Assembly: GCA_905215755.1 (NCBI GenBank) | Contig: CAJMRE010000018.1 | Location: 1-38,711, forward strand | Source: an uncultured bacterium | GTDB taxonomy: Bacteria > Actinomycetota > Coriobacteriia > Coriobacteriales > Coriobacteriaceae | Length of the DNA stretch: 38,711 nucleotides | Reading direction: 5' to 3' | Shown here: positions 1-8,461 of the stretch, piece after piece | Layout of the letters: each line of letters opens with the position of its first letter | Numbering within the stretch: position 1 is the first letter of the stretch | Made by a program: the position numbers and the translations under genes | Notes under the pieces: model-generated | Database searches by the model: none | Seen by the model: the letters and a program-made list of their open reading frames with translations, nothing else | Told to the model about the DNA's origin: nothing

Positions 1-1172
1 GCGACAAGATCATCGCCATCGACTCCCACATCGACACCGTCGGCATCGGCAACATTGAGAACTGGGACGCCGATCCCTATGAGGGCTACGAGACCGACGA
101 GATCATCTACGGCCGCGGCGGCTCTGACCAGGAGGGCGGCATGGCTTCCGCTACCTACGCTGCCAAGATGATGAAGGACATGGGCCTCATCCCCGAGGGT
201 TACAAGATCATGGTCGTCGGCACCGTCCAGGAAGAGGACTGCGACGGCATGTGCTGGCAGTACATCTACAACAAGGACGGCATTAAGCCCGAGTTCGTCA
301 TTTCCACCGAGCCCACCGACGGCGGCATCTATCGCGGTCACCGCGGCCGCATGGAGATCCGCGTCGACGTTCACGGCACCTCCTGCCACGGCTCCGCTCC
401 CGACCGCGGCGACAACGCCATCTACAAGATGGCCGACATCATCGCCGACGTCCGCGCTCTCAACAACAACGGCTGCGACGAGTCGACCGACATCAAGGGT
501 CTCGTCAAGATGCTCGACCCCAAGTACAACCCCGAGCACTTCGAGGATGCCCGCTTCCTGGGCCGCGGCACCTGCACCGTCAGCCAGATCTTCTACACCA
601 GTCCCAGCCGCTGCGCTGTCGCTGACTCCTGCGCCATCTCCATCGACCGTCGCATGACCGCCGGTGAGACCTGGGAGTCCTGCCTGGACGAGATCCGCAA
701 CCTGCCGGCCGCCAAGAAGTACGGCGACGACGTGAAGGTCTCCATGTACATGTACGACCGTCCGTCCTGGACCGGCGAGGTCTACGAGACCGAGGCTTAC
801 TTCCCCACGTGGATCAACAAGGAGACCGCTCCGCACGTCAAGGCCCTCGTCGACGCCCACAAGGCCATGTTTGGTGACGAGCGCATCGGCTGCGAGCCCA
901 GCATGGACAAGCGCACCGGTCGCCCGCTGTGCGACAAGTGGACCTTCTCCACGAACTGCGTTTCCATCCAGGGCCGCTACGGCATCCCCTGCGTGGGCTT
1001 TGGCCCGGGTGCCGAGTCTCAGGCTCACGCTCCCAACGAGGTCACCTACAAGGACGACCTGGTCACCGCTGCCGCCATGTACGTGGCTGCCCTGAACCTC
1101 TACGATCCGAGCCAGGCCGATGGCGATGCCACCGTGTTCCGCGCCGGTCTGACCAACAACAAGATCGATTAG
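1..1172 (+). CDS. ygeY: YgeY-family selenium-metabolism-linked M20 hydrolase (5' partial)
   Basis: This is a metal-dependent amidohydrolase/peptidase of the M20 family, and the start lies outside the window. The reading frame is open from base 3. It shows the M20 metal motifs SHIDTV (bases 24-41), GRGGSDQEGG (about 111-140), the catalytic acid pair in VQEEDCDG (about 225-250), and HGTSCHGSAPD further on. The overall sequence resembles the YgeY subgroup, which travels with selenium-dependent molybdenum hydroxylase and purine-degradation genes. The next gene, ygeW, and the downstream yqeB/yqeC context agree. The substrate is not established here; in gut purine catabolism it is thought to act on a ring-opened intermediate. 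The internal ATG at 141 is not the start, because conserved residues lie before it. Confidence 0.9.
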   Translation, partial: DKIIAIDSHIDTVGIGNIENWDADPYEGYETDEIIYGRGGSDQEGGMASATYAAKMMKDMGLIPEGYKIMVVGTVQEEDCDGMCWQYIYNKDGIKPEFVISTEPTDGGIYRGHRGRMEIRVDVHGTSCHGSAPDRGDNAIYKMADIIADVRALNNNGCDESTDIKGLVKMLDPKYNPEHFEDARFLGRGTCTVSQIFYTSPSRCAVADSCAISIDRRMTAGETWESCLDEIRNLPAAKKYGDDVKVSMYMYDRPSWTGEVYETEAYFPTWINKETAPHVKALVDAHKAMFGDERIGCEPSMDKRTGRPLCDKWTFSTNCVSIQGRYGIPCVGFGPGAESQAHAPNEVTYKDDLVTAAAMYVAALNLYDPSQADGDATVFRAGLTNNKID

Positions 1173-1373
1173 TCCCATTCCTCGATTTTGTTGAGCCGGG
1201 GGCCGCTCGTGTCCCCGGCACCCCCTGTTGACTTGGGGCCCGCGGTCGTTATCTCCCATGCTTCCTCAACGGTGGCGGGTCCTCGTCATGGTGCTCTGCA
1301 TGTTCTAGCCACACGCGCATGCCGGAACACATCTACTCATTGCGATCGTTTCATCTTTAGAAAGGACATTTCC

Positions 1374-2576
1374 ATGGACGCTAAGTTTACCGAGCTCGTC
1401 GAGCAACTGAACGGCCTCGATTTTAAGGGTATGTACGGCAGCGATTTCCTGCACACTTGGGACAAGACCACCGATGAGCTTAAGGCGCTCTACATCGTCG
1501 CCGACGCCCTGCGCGAGCTGCGTGAGAACAACGTTTCGTCCAAGATTTTCGACTCCGGTCTTGCCGTCTCCCTGTTCCGCGACAACTCCACCCGTACGCG
1601 CTTCTCCTTCTCTAAGGCCGCCAACCTGCTCGGCCTTGAGCTGCAGGACCTGGACGAGAAGAAGTCCCAGATCGCTCACGGCGAGACCGTCCGCGAGACC
1701 GCTACCATGATTTCCTTCATGGCCGACGTCATCGGCATCCGCGACGACATGTACATCGGCAAGGGCGACGCCTATATGGCCGAGGTCTCCGAGTCTGTCC
1801 AGCAGGCCTACGAGGACGGCGTTCTGGATCACCGTCCCACGCTCATCTCCCTGCAGTCCGACTCCGATCACCCCACGCAGTCCTCTGCCGACATGCTCTA
1901 CCTCATCAACGAGTTTGGCGGCCTTGAGAACCTCAAGGGCAAGAAGGTTGCCGTCACCTGGGCCTATTCGCCCTCTTACGGCAAGCCGCTGTCCTGCCCG
2001 CAGTCGCTGATCAGCCTGCTGCCCCGCTTTGGCATGGACGTCACCCTGGCCCACCCCGAGGGCTACGACCTCATGCCCGAGGTCGTCGAGCGCGCCAAGG
2101 GCTATGCCGCCGAGTCCGGCACCACCTTTAAGCAGGTCAACACCATGGCCGAGGCCTTCGAGGGCGCCGACATCGTGATCCCCAAGAGCTGGGCTCCGTT
2201 TGCCGCCATGGAGAAGCGTACCAATCTGTACGCCGAGGGCGACGACGCCGGCATCGCTGCGCTCGAGAAGGAGCTGCTCGCCCAGAACGCCACCCATCAG
2301 GACTGGTGCTCCACGACCGAGCTCATGGAGAAGACTGCCAACGGCCAGGACACCATCTTTATGCACCCGCTGCCCGCCGACATCTCCGGTGTCTCCTGCG
2401 AGCACGGCGAGGTTAACGCCGATGTCTTCGACATGCACCGCGTGGGCATGTACAAGGAGGCAAGCTACAAGCCGTACGCCATCGCAGCCATGATGTTCCT
2501 GCAGAAGGTTGCCGATCCCGCCGCTACCCTCAAGGCCCTCGACGAGCGCAACACCGCCCGTTGGCTCCAGGCCTAA
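1374..2576 (+). CDS. ygeW: Knotted carbamoyltransferase YgeW
   Basis: This 400-residue protein belongs to the aspartate/ornithine transcarbamylase fold, in the YgeW branch. The carbamoyl-phosphate motif STRTR is at residues 72-76, HPTQ at 166-169 and HPLP at 331-334. Near-continuous similarity to remembered E. coli YgeW (for example the stretches around GKSQIAHGETVRET and WAYSPSYGKP) makes the family call strong. The chosen ATG has an AGAAAGGA ribosome-binding site; an upstream in-frame extension lacks family similarity. YgeW has no proven classical carbamoyltransferase activity and is associated with anaerobic purine/allantoin-type catabolism. The 201-base gap before it holds a GC-rich hairpin (arms 1194-1200 and 1213-1219) without a T-tract, so it may be co-transcribed with ygeY. 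Confidence 0.93.
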   Translation: MDAKFTELVEQLNGLDFKGMYGSDFLHTWDKTTDELKALYIVADALRELRENNVSSKIFDSGLAVSLFRDNSTRTRFSFSKAANLLGLELQDLDEKKSQIAHGETVRETATMISFMADVIGIRDDMYIGKGDAYMAEVSESVQQAYEDGVLDHRPTLISLQSDSDHPTQSSADMLYLINEFGGLENLKGKKVAVTWAYSPSYGKPLSCPQSLISLLPRFGMDVTLAHPEGYDLMPEVVERAKGYAAESGTTFKQVNTMAEAFEGADIVIPKSWAPFAAMEKRTNLYAEGDDAGIAALEKELLAQNATHQDWCSTTELMEKTANGQDTIFMHPLPADISGVSCEHGEVNADVFDMHRVGMYKEASYKPYAIAAMMFLQKVADPAATLKALDERNTARWLQA

Positions 2577-2599
2577 AGCCGGGTTGAGGTAAGCCATGT

Positions 2600-2639
2600 A
2601 AAGGGGGCGCTCTGCCAACCGGCGGGGTGCCCCTTTTTT
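2600..2639 (+). terminator. Rho-independent terminator after ygeW
   Basis: A GC-rich stem (AAAGGGGG at 2600-2607 against GCCCC plus T's at 2629-2639, with an inner TGCC/GGC stem) is followed by six T's at 2634-2639. It separates ygeY-ygeW from the downstream genes. Confidence 0.8.
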
Positions 2640-2726
2640 GCATCGCGGGCGTGTGGGATAAGCGCTTTCGATGTGGATGCCCGCGGCGCGAGTTATGGGT
2701 ACGATGGTTTCAGGGGAGGTATCACC

Positions 2727-3341
2727 ATGAAACTTGGATGCGTCATTATGGCTTCGGGCGAGGGCAAGCGGTTTGGCTCTAACAAGATGCTTGCCGATAT
2801 CTATGGCGAGCCGCTGATTGCCCGGACCATCGATTCGGTTCCCCGGGGCTTTGACGTCGTGGTTTCGACGCGTTGGCCCGAGGTCGCTCAGATTTGCGAG
2901 GACAAGCATTGCCCGTGCGTGCTGCACGATGGCGAGCTGCGCAGCGATAGCGTCCGTGCGGGCCTTTCGTGGGGAGTCGAACGCAACTGGAAAGGTTGCC
3001 TCTTTTTGCCGGGCGACCAGCCGCTCGTGAGTTCGGATTCTTTTGAGGCTATGGTTCGTGCATTTGACGAGCGTGGCCGCAGGCATCCGGTGCGTCTTGC
3101 GTGCAACGGTGAGCCTTCGAGTCCGGTGCTCTTTCCGGCGGAACTGTTCGATGCGCTCATGCGTCTTGAGGGCAAGGACGGCGGGGGCTCGATTCTCAAA
3201 GGTCGCGTCGACGTTACGCTGGTCGAGGCGCGTGCCTACGAGCTGTGGGACGTCGATACCGTCAAGGGACAGCGACGCATAACGGAGCATATTGCCGCCT
3301 GCTCGTATTTTGATCGCGTGGCCAACTGCATCAATCAATAA
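2727..3341 (+). CDS. MocA/MobA-like nucleotidyltransferase (molybdenum cofactor cytidylyltransferase type)
   Basis: This 204-residue protein has the glycosyltransferase-A-like NTP-transferase fold. The N-terminal nucleotide-binding loop ASGEGKRFGSNK is at residues 9-20, and a GDQPLVSSD metal-binding segment lies near the middle. These match MobA/MocA proteins that transfer CMP or GMP to molybdopterin, the YgfJ/MocA branch being linked to xanthine-dehydrogenase-type enzymes. The start at 2727 is supported by GGGGAGGT at 2713-2720; an upstream in-frame extension has neither family similarity nor a good ribosome-binding site. The gene ends 9 bases before hydA and is probably co-transcribed with it. 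CMP versus GMP specificity is inferred from context, not from residues. Confidence 0.85.
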   Translation: MKLGCVIMASGEGKRFGSNKMLADIYGEPLIARTIDSVPRGFDVVVSTRWPEVAQICEDKHCPCVLHDGELRSDSVRAGLSWGVERNWKGCLFLPGDQPLVSSDSFEAMVRAFDERGRRHPVRLACNGEPSSPVLFPAELFDALMRLEGKDGGGSILKGRVDVTLVEARAYELWDVDTVKGQRRITEHIAACSYFDRVANCINQ

Positions 3342-3350
3342 GGAGCAATT

Positions 3351-4718
3351 ATGATCATTATCAAAAACGGCGCGCTCGTGACGCCCCAGGGGCTTCGCCG
3401 CGCCGACCTTGCCATGGAGGGCGACAAGATCGTGCGGATTGCCGTGGCGATTGAGCCGGGCGAGGACGATACCGTCGAGGACGCCACGGACTGTTGGGTG
3501 TTCCCCGGCTTTATCGACGGCCACACGCACATGCAGTGCTGGACCGGCATGGATTGGACAGCCGATAGCTTTGAGACCGGTACGCGCGCGGCTGCCTGCG
3601 GCGGTACGACGACCATCGTGGACTACGCGACGGCCGATCGCGGCGTGACCATGCCCGATGCCTTGGCCGAGTGGCATCGCCGCGCCGACGGAACCTGCAC
3701 GGCAAACTACGCTTTTCATATGGCACTCGCCGAGTGGAATGAACGCAACCGCGCCGATCTTTCGGCCATGCGCGAGGCGGGCGTGTCGTCGTTTAAGACC
3801 TACTTTGCCTACGACCACCTGCGCTTGGACGATGCCGAGACGCTCGAGGTGCTCGAGGAGCTCAAGCGTATTGGCGGCATACTGTGCGTGCATTGCGAGA
3901 ACGGCACGTTGGTCAACGCGCTGCAGAAGCGCGTGTTTGAGCAGGGTATCCACGGGCCCGAGGGCCATGCGCTCAGCCGTCCGGACGTGTGTGAGGCCGA
4001 GGCCGTGAGCCGCCTGCTGTATCTGGCTCACTTGGCCGGGGACGCTCCGGTCAACGTGGTGCACCTTTCGACCAAGCTGGGGCTCGAGGCCATCCGTGCT
4101 GCCAAAGCGCGCGGGCAGAAGAATATCTATGTCGAGACCTGCCCTCAGTATCTGATGCTCGACGATACGTGCTATTTGGAGCAGGGCGAGGACGGCTTTG
4201 CGGGCGCCAAATATGTGATGAGCCCGCCGCTGCGCCGTGCGGGTGACCGTGCGGCACTGCGTGAGGCGCTTGTGGCCGGCGAGATCGATACGATTGCGAC
4301 CGACCACTGCAGCTTTAACCTGCACGGGCAAAAGGACCGCGGGCGCGACGACTTCCGCGCGATTCCCAACGGCGGGCCCGGCGTGGAGCATCGTCCCGTC
4401 GCGATTGCCACGAGCTTTGAGGGACAGCTGGGACCCGAGGATCTGTGCCGTTTGATGAGCGAGAACCCGGCGCGCGTGTTTGGCATGTACCCGCGCAAGG
4501 GCTGTCTTGCCGAGGGTGCCGATGCCGACGTGTGCGTGTGGGATCCTTGCGCGCGTTGGACGATCAGCGCCGCGACGCAGCATCAGGCCGTGGACTACAC
4601 GCCGCTCGAGGGCTTTGAGGCACATGGCCGCGCCAAGGCCGTGTTTGTGAACGGCGTGCTGGTGGCGCGCGATGGCGAGCCCACCGGAGCCCAACCCGGC
4701 CGCTACGTGCCCCGCTAG
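3351..4718 (+). CDS. hydA: Dihydropyrimidinase / D-hydantoinase-type amidohydrolase
   Basis: This 455-residue cyclic amidohydrolase opens dihydropyrimidine, hydantoin or similar ring amides. Its dinuclear metal centre is fully visible: HTH at residues 58-60, the carboxylated lysine K149 (in SFKTY), H181 (in VHCENG), H238 (in VVHLST) and D318-H319 (in ATDHC). Length and motif order match the HydA/HyuA family. AGGAGC precedes the ATG. Neighbours YgeW, YgeY and molybdenum-hydroxylase accessories suggest a ring-opening role in anaerobic purine or uric-acid breakdown, as for the E. coli hyuA (ygeZ) cluster. Classical pyrimidine or hydantoin use remains possible. Confidence 0.92.
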   Translation: MIIIKNGALVTPQGLRRADLAMEGDKIVRIAVAIEPGEDDTVEDATDCWVFPGFIDGHTHMQCWTGMDWTADSFETGTRAAACGGTTTIVDYATADRGVTMPDALAEWHRRADGTCTANYAFHMALAEWNERNRADLSAMREAGVSSFKTYFAYDHLRLDDAETLEVLEELKRIGGILCVHCENGTLVNALQKRVFEQGIHGPEGHALSRPDVCEAEAVSRLLYLAHLAGDAPVNVVHLSTKLGLEAIRAAKARGQKNIYVETCPQYLMLDDTCYLEQGEDGFAGAKYVMSPPLRRAGDRAALREALVAGEIDTIATDHCSFNLHGQKDRGRDDFRAIPNGGPGVEHRPVAIATSFEGQLGPEDLCRLMSENPARVFGMYPRKGCLAEGADADVCVWDPCARWTISAATQHQAVDYTPLEGFEAHGRAKAVFVNGVLVARDGEPTGAQPGRYVPR

Positions 4719-4738
4719 CAGCAAAGATGCCGTGTCCC

Positions 4739-4817
4739 CTCCGCAGTTGCGGTGAAATACGGACTGTTTGCGGCCGTTTGGCGGCCAAACAGTCCGTATT
4801 TCACCGCAACTGCGGAG
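4739..4817. repeat. Perfect 32-bp palindromic repeat between convergent genes (copy 1)
   Basis: Left arm 4739-4770 and right arm 4786-4817 are exact reverse complements, enclosing a GGCCG/CGGCC core around 4772-4786. It lies between convergent hydA and yqeC. There is no T-tract on either side, so it is not a standard intrinsic terminator, although it could block or process transcripts from both directions. The inner 25 bases of each arm recur at 7531-7597, which shows a dispersed element rather than a one-off hairpin. Confidence 0.9.
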
Positions 4818-4827
4818 ATGGGGCCGG

Positions 4828-5562
4828 CTACTTGAGGCTGCCGGCGACGACGGGGCGGTCGAGAGCTGCCTCGAAGCGGTCGGCCATCGTGGGGTCGCTG
4901 AGCGTGTCGACTTGGTTGAGCATGACGCGTGCGGTGCTGAGTTTCAGCGCCTGCATCTCGGCATTGAGCACCATGGCGACGCGCTCGGGTGTGGCGATGT
5001 CGGTAGGCTCGCAGCCGCAACGCTCGCAAAAGAGCTCGGGGCGGTGGACGGCTTCATTGATGGGCTTGCCGAGCCCTGAGGCGCCGGCGATCCAGACGAT
5101 GTTGGCCGTGCCAGAGGGAATCACCGGCTCCCAGGCGGCGTGGGCCTTGAGCGGGAGCCGCTTGCTGCCGTCCGCCTCGGCCAGGACGTAGTCAAAGCGC
5201 TGCGCCAGCTGGTCGAGCGGCTCGGCAGGGGAGGAGAGCTTGCCCGTCTCCGGGTCCAAAACACCCGCCTGGCAGATGCCTCCGCGGCTCATGCCCGCGC
5301 ATGCCTCGCAGGTGCAGCCGGGAACATGCAGGGCCCCCGGCTTCCAAGGCACGGCGTCCAAGCGACGGCTCGACCCGTCCCATGGCACGCCGGCGACGGG
5401 GAACATGCGCGTGGTGGTGCAGAGGAGCACCCTGCCGCCAGCGCGCATGAGCTCGAGACCCAGCGCCTTCAGCAAGGTCGACTTGCCACCGCTGCCGATA
5501 ATCGCGGTAATGCCCGGCTCGATCTTGAGCGCCGAGGCAAGATTGCCGCTAACCGTTTCCAT
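4828..5562 (-). CDS. yqeC: Selenium-dependent hydroxylase accessory protein YqeC
   Basis: This 244-residue protein carries a P-loop GSGGKST at residues 23-29 and the TTTRMF segment typical of YqeC. Cysteine pairs (CTCEAC in the middle, CERCGC later) could bind metal. The YqeC family is found with selenium-dependent molybdenum hydroxylases and with yqeB, and is presumed to help mature the cofactor; its biochemistry is unknown. It reads on the minus strand, convergent with hydA and divergent from yqeB. The ATG at 5562 is preceded by a modest GGTGA ribosome-binding site. Confidence 0.88.
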   Translation of the reverse strand: METVSGNLASALKIEPGITAIIGSGGKSTLLKALGLELMRAGGRVLLCTTTRMFPVAGVPWDGSSRRLDAVPWKPGALHVPGCTCEACAGMSRGGICQAGVLDPETGKLSSPAEPLDQLAQRFDYVLAEADGSKRLPLKAHAAWEPVIPSGTANIVWIAGASGLGKPINEAVHRPELFCERCGCEPTDIATPERVAMVLNAEMQALKLSTARVMLNQVDTLSDPTMADRFEAALDRPVVAGSLK

Positions 5563-5665
5563 CTGTTCACCGCCGTATAATACTGTGATAATAAATAATC
5601 ATCAGAGTAGCGGTCGAACCGCTTTTTGCTCTGCTCAAACCGTAGCACAGGGAGGTGCCCCGGGA
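5563..5665. promoter_or_regulatory. Divergent promoter region between yqeC and yqeB
   Basis: This AT-rich 103-base gap separates divergent genes. A perfect TATAAT lies on the plus strand at 5576-5581, but the base stretch 17 bases upstream is a poor -35. Minus-strand AT-rich hexamers also occur around 5580-5600. A promoter is expected here from the gene layout; the exact elements are uncertain. Confidence 0.4.
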
Positions 5666-6460
5666 ATGCTCGTTTATGTTCGCGGCGCCGGCGATATCGC
5701 CACGGGTGTCGCCGCTCGCTTGGTGCGCGCCGGCGTGTCGGTCGTTATGGCCGATATCGCGGTTCCCACGTGCATCCGCCGCACAATCAGTTTTTGCGAG
5801 GCTATTCGCCTGGGCGAGGTCCAGGTCGAGGGTATTCGCGCTCGCTTGGCGCAGACGCCGGCAGAGGCGCTCGAGATTACCCAAGCGGGGGATGTTGCCG
5901 TCGTGGTGGACCCTCAGGCCAAGATGCTCGATGAGCTTAAACCCGCGGCTGTGGTCGACGCGATTCTGGCCAAGCGCAACCTGGGTACCACGCGCGACAT
6001 GGCACCTGCCGTCATCGCCGTGGGGCCGGGCTTCACCGCGCCGGTTGACTGCGACGCCGTGGTCGAAACCATGCGCGGGCATTTCCTGGGCCGTGTCATT
6101 ACCCAAGGTTCACCCCAGCCCAACACGGGCGTGCCGGGCATTATCGCTGGCTATGGCAAAGAGCGTGTTATCCACAGCCCCGCCGCCGGCGTGTTTCGGT
6201 CCGACCGCGCAATCGGCGACATCGTGCGCGCCGGAGACGTGATTGGCTACGCGGGCGATACGCCCATGCGCACGCAGATCGATGGCTGTCTGCGCGGGCT
6301 TTTGGCGAACGGCGTGCAGGTGACCGAGGGCTTTAAATGCGCCGATGTCGATCCGCGCGGCGATGCCAGCTATATCAACTACATTTCGGACAAGGCGACG
6401 TCGGTCGGCGGCGGCGTGCTCGAGGCACTCGCTATGCTCACCGATATCTTTAGAGGATAG
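5666..6460 (+). CDS. yqeB: EF2563-family selenium-dependent molybdenum hydroxylase system protein YqeB
   Basis: This 264-residue protein begins with a Rossmann-like RGAGDIATGVAARL segment (about residues 6-19) and has the conserved VGPGFTAP and TGVPGIIAGYGKERV segments of the YqeB/EF2563 family. These proteins co-occur with selenium-dependent molybdenum hydroxylases and are proposed to help insert selenium or mature the enzyme; the mechanism is unproven. The start at 5666 has GGAGGT at 5651-5656. An upstream in-frame extension overlaps yqeC antisense and is unlikely. The gene ends 9 bases before the XdhC-like gene, so the two form an operon. Confidence 0.9.
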   Translation: MLVYVRGAGDIATGVAARLVRAGVSVVMADIAVPTCIRRTISFCEAIRLGEVQVEGIRARLAQTPAEALEITQAGDVAVVVDPQAKMLDELKPAAVVDAILAKRNLGTTRDMAPAVIAVGPGFTAPVDCDAVVETMRGHFLGRVITQGSPQPNTGVPGIIAGYGKERVIHSPAAGVFRSDRAIGDIVRAGDVIGYAGDTPMRTQIDGCLRGLLANGVQVTEGFKCADVDPRGDASYINYISDKATSVGGGVLEALAMLTDIFRG

Positions 6461-6469
6461 AAGGCGGCA

Positions 6470-7513
6470 ATGGAAAAGTTCGATGTTGTGAATGCGGCGC
6501 TTGCCGCCCTGCGTGCTGGCGAGACGTGCGAGCTCGTGGTCGTGGCCGGCACGGCGGGGTCGTCGCCGCGCGGCGTGGGCGCCTGGATGGCCGTCTTTGC
6601 CGACGGCAGCCAGGCGGGCACTATCGGCGGCGGCAAGATTGAGCTCTTTGCGCTGGATGAGGCGCGCGAACTCCTGAGCGCGGGACAGTCGCGTCTGGTC
6701 CGCTACACCATGGGCGGCGAGAACTCCGATACCGGCATGATCTGCGGCGGAGCCATCTGCCTGTGCTATCTGCATCTGGATGCGACCCAGGCACCGTTGT
6801 TCCAGGAAATTGCCGACGTCTTGGTCTATCGGCGCATCGGCGACTTCGTCATCGACTTTGGGCCGTTTATCGCGAGCGCGCTCGAGGGCGATGTGGCCGA
6901 GTACCATGGCGAGGCATCGCGCCATACCATTGCGGGCTGCCCCGGGCTTTCACTGGTGGAGGAGGGGAGTAACGTCACCTACACCAACGCTGCCTCTGAG
7001 ATTCCCGCGGCGCACATCGAGACGCTCTGCCCCGAGGGCCTGACCTACATCTTTGGCTGCGGACACGTGGGCGCTGCGACGGCGAGGGTGCTCACGGCGG
7101 CGGGCTTTGCCGTCGTGGCTTGCGACGATCGCCCCGGCACGCTGACCCCCGATTGGGTGCCCGGTGTCTACGACCGTCGTCTGGTCGACTACAAGAACCT
7201 GAGCAAGCAGTGCCCCATCGGCCCGCGCGACCTGGTGGTCGTCGCCACGGCGGGTCACAAGTCCGATATCGACGTGGTGATTCAAGCCATGCGCGCCAAG
7301 CCTGCCTACCTAGGCTGCCTGGGATCGCGTCGCAAGACGGCCTTTGTGCGTGCCCGCCTGGAGCAGGAAGGCTTTACGCAGGACCAGATCGACGAGCTGC
7401 ACCTTCCGATCGGCGTTGCCATCGAGGCCGAGGACCCCGAGGAGATCGCCATCTCCATTGCCGCCGAGATGATCCACCTGCGCCGCACCAAACTCGTCCC
7501 CCGCAAGCGCTAA
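6470..7513 (+). CDS. XdhC/CoxI-family molybdenum hydroxylase maturation protein
   Basis: This 347-residue protein has the two XdhC domains. The N-terminal XdhC/CoxI domain contains GTAGSSPRGVGAWM and GTIGGGKIE (about residues 25-65). The C-terminal Rossmann domain starts with FGCGHVGAAT (G196-G201) and contains GCLGSRRKT and LPIGVAIEAEDPEEIAISI. XdhC-type proteins sulfurate or deliver the molybdenum cofactor to xanthine-dehydrogenase-like enzymes. Directly following yqeB, it is likely devoted to a selenium-dependent hydroxylase encoded outside the window. It ends 17 bases before the second palindromic repeat. Confidence 0.9.
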   Translation: MEKFDVVNAALAALRAGETCELVVVAGTAGSSPRGVGAWMAVFADGSQAGTIGGGKIELFALDEARELLSAGQSRLVRYTMGGENSDTGMICGGAICLCYLHLDATQAPLFQEIADVLVYRRIGDFVIDFGPFIASALEGDVAEYHGEASRHTIAGCPGLSLVEEGSNVTYTNAASEIPAAHIETLCPEGLTYIFGCGHVGAATARVLTAAGFAVVACDDRPGTLTPDWVPGVYDRRLVDYKNLSKQCPIGPRDLVVVATAGHKSDIDVVIQAMRAKPAYLGCLGSRRKTAFVRARLEQEGFTQDQIDELHLPIGVAIEAEDPEEIAISIAAEMIHLRRTKLVPRKR

Positions 7514-7530
7514 TCGCATCCCCACCAATA

Positions 7531-7604
7531 AGTTGCGGTGAAATACGGACTGTTTAAGCCTGTTAGGCCGCCAAACAGTCCCTATTTCACCGCAACTGCT
7601 TTTT
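7531..7604 (+). repeat. Palindromic repeat copy 2, doubling as a terminator
   Basis: Arms 7531-7555 and 7573-7597 pair over 25 bases with one mismatch; the arm is the same sequence as the inner arm of the 4739-4817 repeat, while the loop differs. Here five T's follow shortly after the right arm (7600-7604), so it can act as a terminator for the yqeB-XdhC operon and insulate it from the ribosomal operon. Confidence 0.85.
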
Positions 7605-7658
7605 GGGATCCATTTGTGCGGGGGAGTTGTGGAGTTGTGCAGGCAGACGAGGTTTTTC

Positions 7659-7687
7659 TGGAAATACGCTCCCGATGCGCGTATAGT
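7659..7687 (+). promoter_or_regulatory. Candidate promoter of the rplE ribosomal operon
   Basis: TGGAAA (7659-7664) and TATAGT (7682-7687) are separated by 17 bases, a fair sigma-70-type match. It leaves a leader of about 130 bases before rplE, in which GGCACGA (7764-7770) can pair with TCGTGGCC (7781-7788) with one bulge. The rest of the 311-base gap 7514-7824 holds only the repeat and this leader. A ribosomal-protein autoregulatory role of the leader hairpin is possible but not shown. Confidence 0.5.
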
Positions 7688-7824
7688 ACCGATTGTTTTG
7701 TCGGCTCCTGCTGCGTCGAGTCCAAACCGCAAAATGCCATGAGCGGCGCGGATGCAGCCAGGAGGCACGAGGACAACCCATCGTGGCCACGCCCCGTGCT
7801 TAAAACCCCAAGAAGGAGTGAACA

Positions 7825-8382
7825 ATGGCAGAAGAGAAGTATGTGCCGCGTCTGAAGACCAAGTACAACAACGAGGTCAAGCAGCAGCTTCAGGACAAGT
7901 TCCAGTACGAGAACGTCATGATGATCCCCAAGTTTGAGAAGATCGTCGTGAACATGGGTGTCGGCGAGGCCGCTACCGATTCCAAGGCCATCGACGGTGC
8001 CGTGCGCGACCTGCGCGCCATCACCGGACAGCAGCCGATGATCACCCGTGCCCGTAAGTCCATCGCTACCTTCCGCCTGCGCGCTGGTATGCCGATCGGC
8101 TGCAAGGTTACCCTGCGTGGCGACCGTATGTGGGAGTTCTTCGATCGTCTGACCTCCGTCGCGATCCCCCGTATCCGCGACTTCCGCGGCATTTCCGCCA
8201 AGAGCTTCGACGGCCGTGGTAACTTCTCCATGGGCGTCACCGAGCAGCTCATCTTCCCCGAGATCGACTTCGACTCCGTCGATCACCAGCGTGGTATGGA
8301 CATCACTTTCGTGACCACCGCCAACACCGATGAGGAGGCCAAGGCCCTTCTGGACGCCTTCGGTTTCCCGTTCAAGAAATAG
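7825..8382 (+). CDS. rplE: 50S ribosomal protein L5
   Basis: This 185-residue protein binds 5S rRNA in the central protuberance of the large subunit. Family segments visible include KIVVNMGVGEA, GQQPMITRARKSIATFRLR, GCKVTLRG, RIRDFRG and the C-terminal DITFVTTANTDEEAKALL. Length is normal. AAGGAG stands before the ATG. It is the first gene of the spc block here, whereas rplN and rplX normally stand upstream, so the usual superoperon is interrupted at this point. Confidence 0.97.
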   Translation: MAEEKYVPRLKTKYNNEVKQQLQDKFQYENVMMIPKFEKIVVNMGVGEAATDSKAIDGAVRDLRAITGQQPMITRARKSIATFRLRAGMPIGCKVTLRGDRMWEFFDRLTSVAIPRIRDFRGISAKSFDGRGNFSMGVTEQLIFPEIDFDSVDHQRGMDITFVTTANTDEEAKALLDAFGFPFKK

Positions 8383-8397
8383 GTTCACCTGCCCTAT

Positions 8398-8427
8398 AAG
8401 CGCCGTTCCCACAAGGGGGCGGCGCTT
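8398..8427 (+). other. GC-rich hairpin between rplE and rpsN
   Basis: AAGCGCCG (8398-8405) pairs with CGGCGCTT (8420-8427), with a further CCC/GGG inside. There is no T-tract, so it is more likely a processing, stability or attenuation element than a terminator. Confidence 0.5.
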
Positions 8428-8461
8428 GGGGCGAACAATACTCTATGTGAGGAGGATATAA

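Noticed and set aside
1305..4724. Very long minus-strand open frame (over 1100 codons) across ygeW, the MocA-like gene and hydA
   Set aside because: It is fully antisense to three well-recognised genes, has no family similarity, and is a by-product of GC-rich codon bias.
4739..4817. Calling the first palindrome a simple bidirectional terminator
   Set aside because: No T-tract on either strand and its arms recur elsewhere, so a repeat element is the better description.
7538..7855. Open frame starting inside the palindromic repeat and running into rplE
   Set aside because: Its start comes only from the repeat sequence, and it overlaps the rplE leader and start in another frame.
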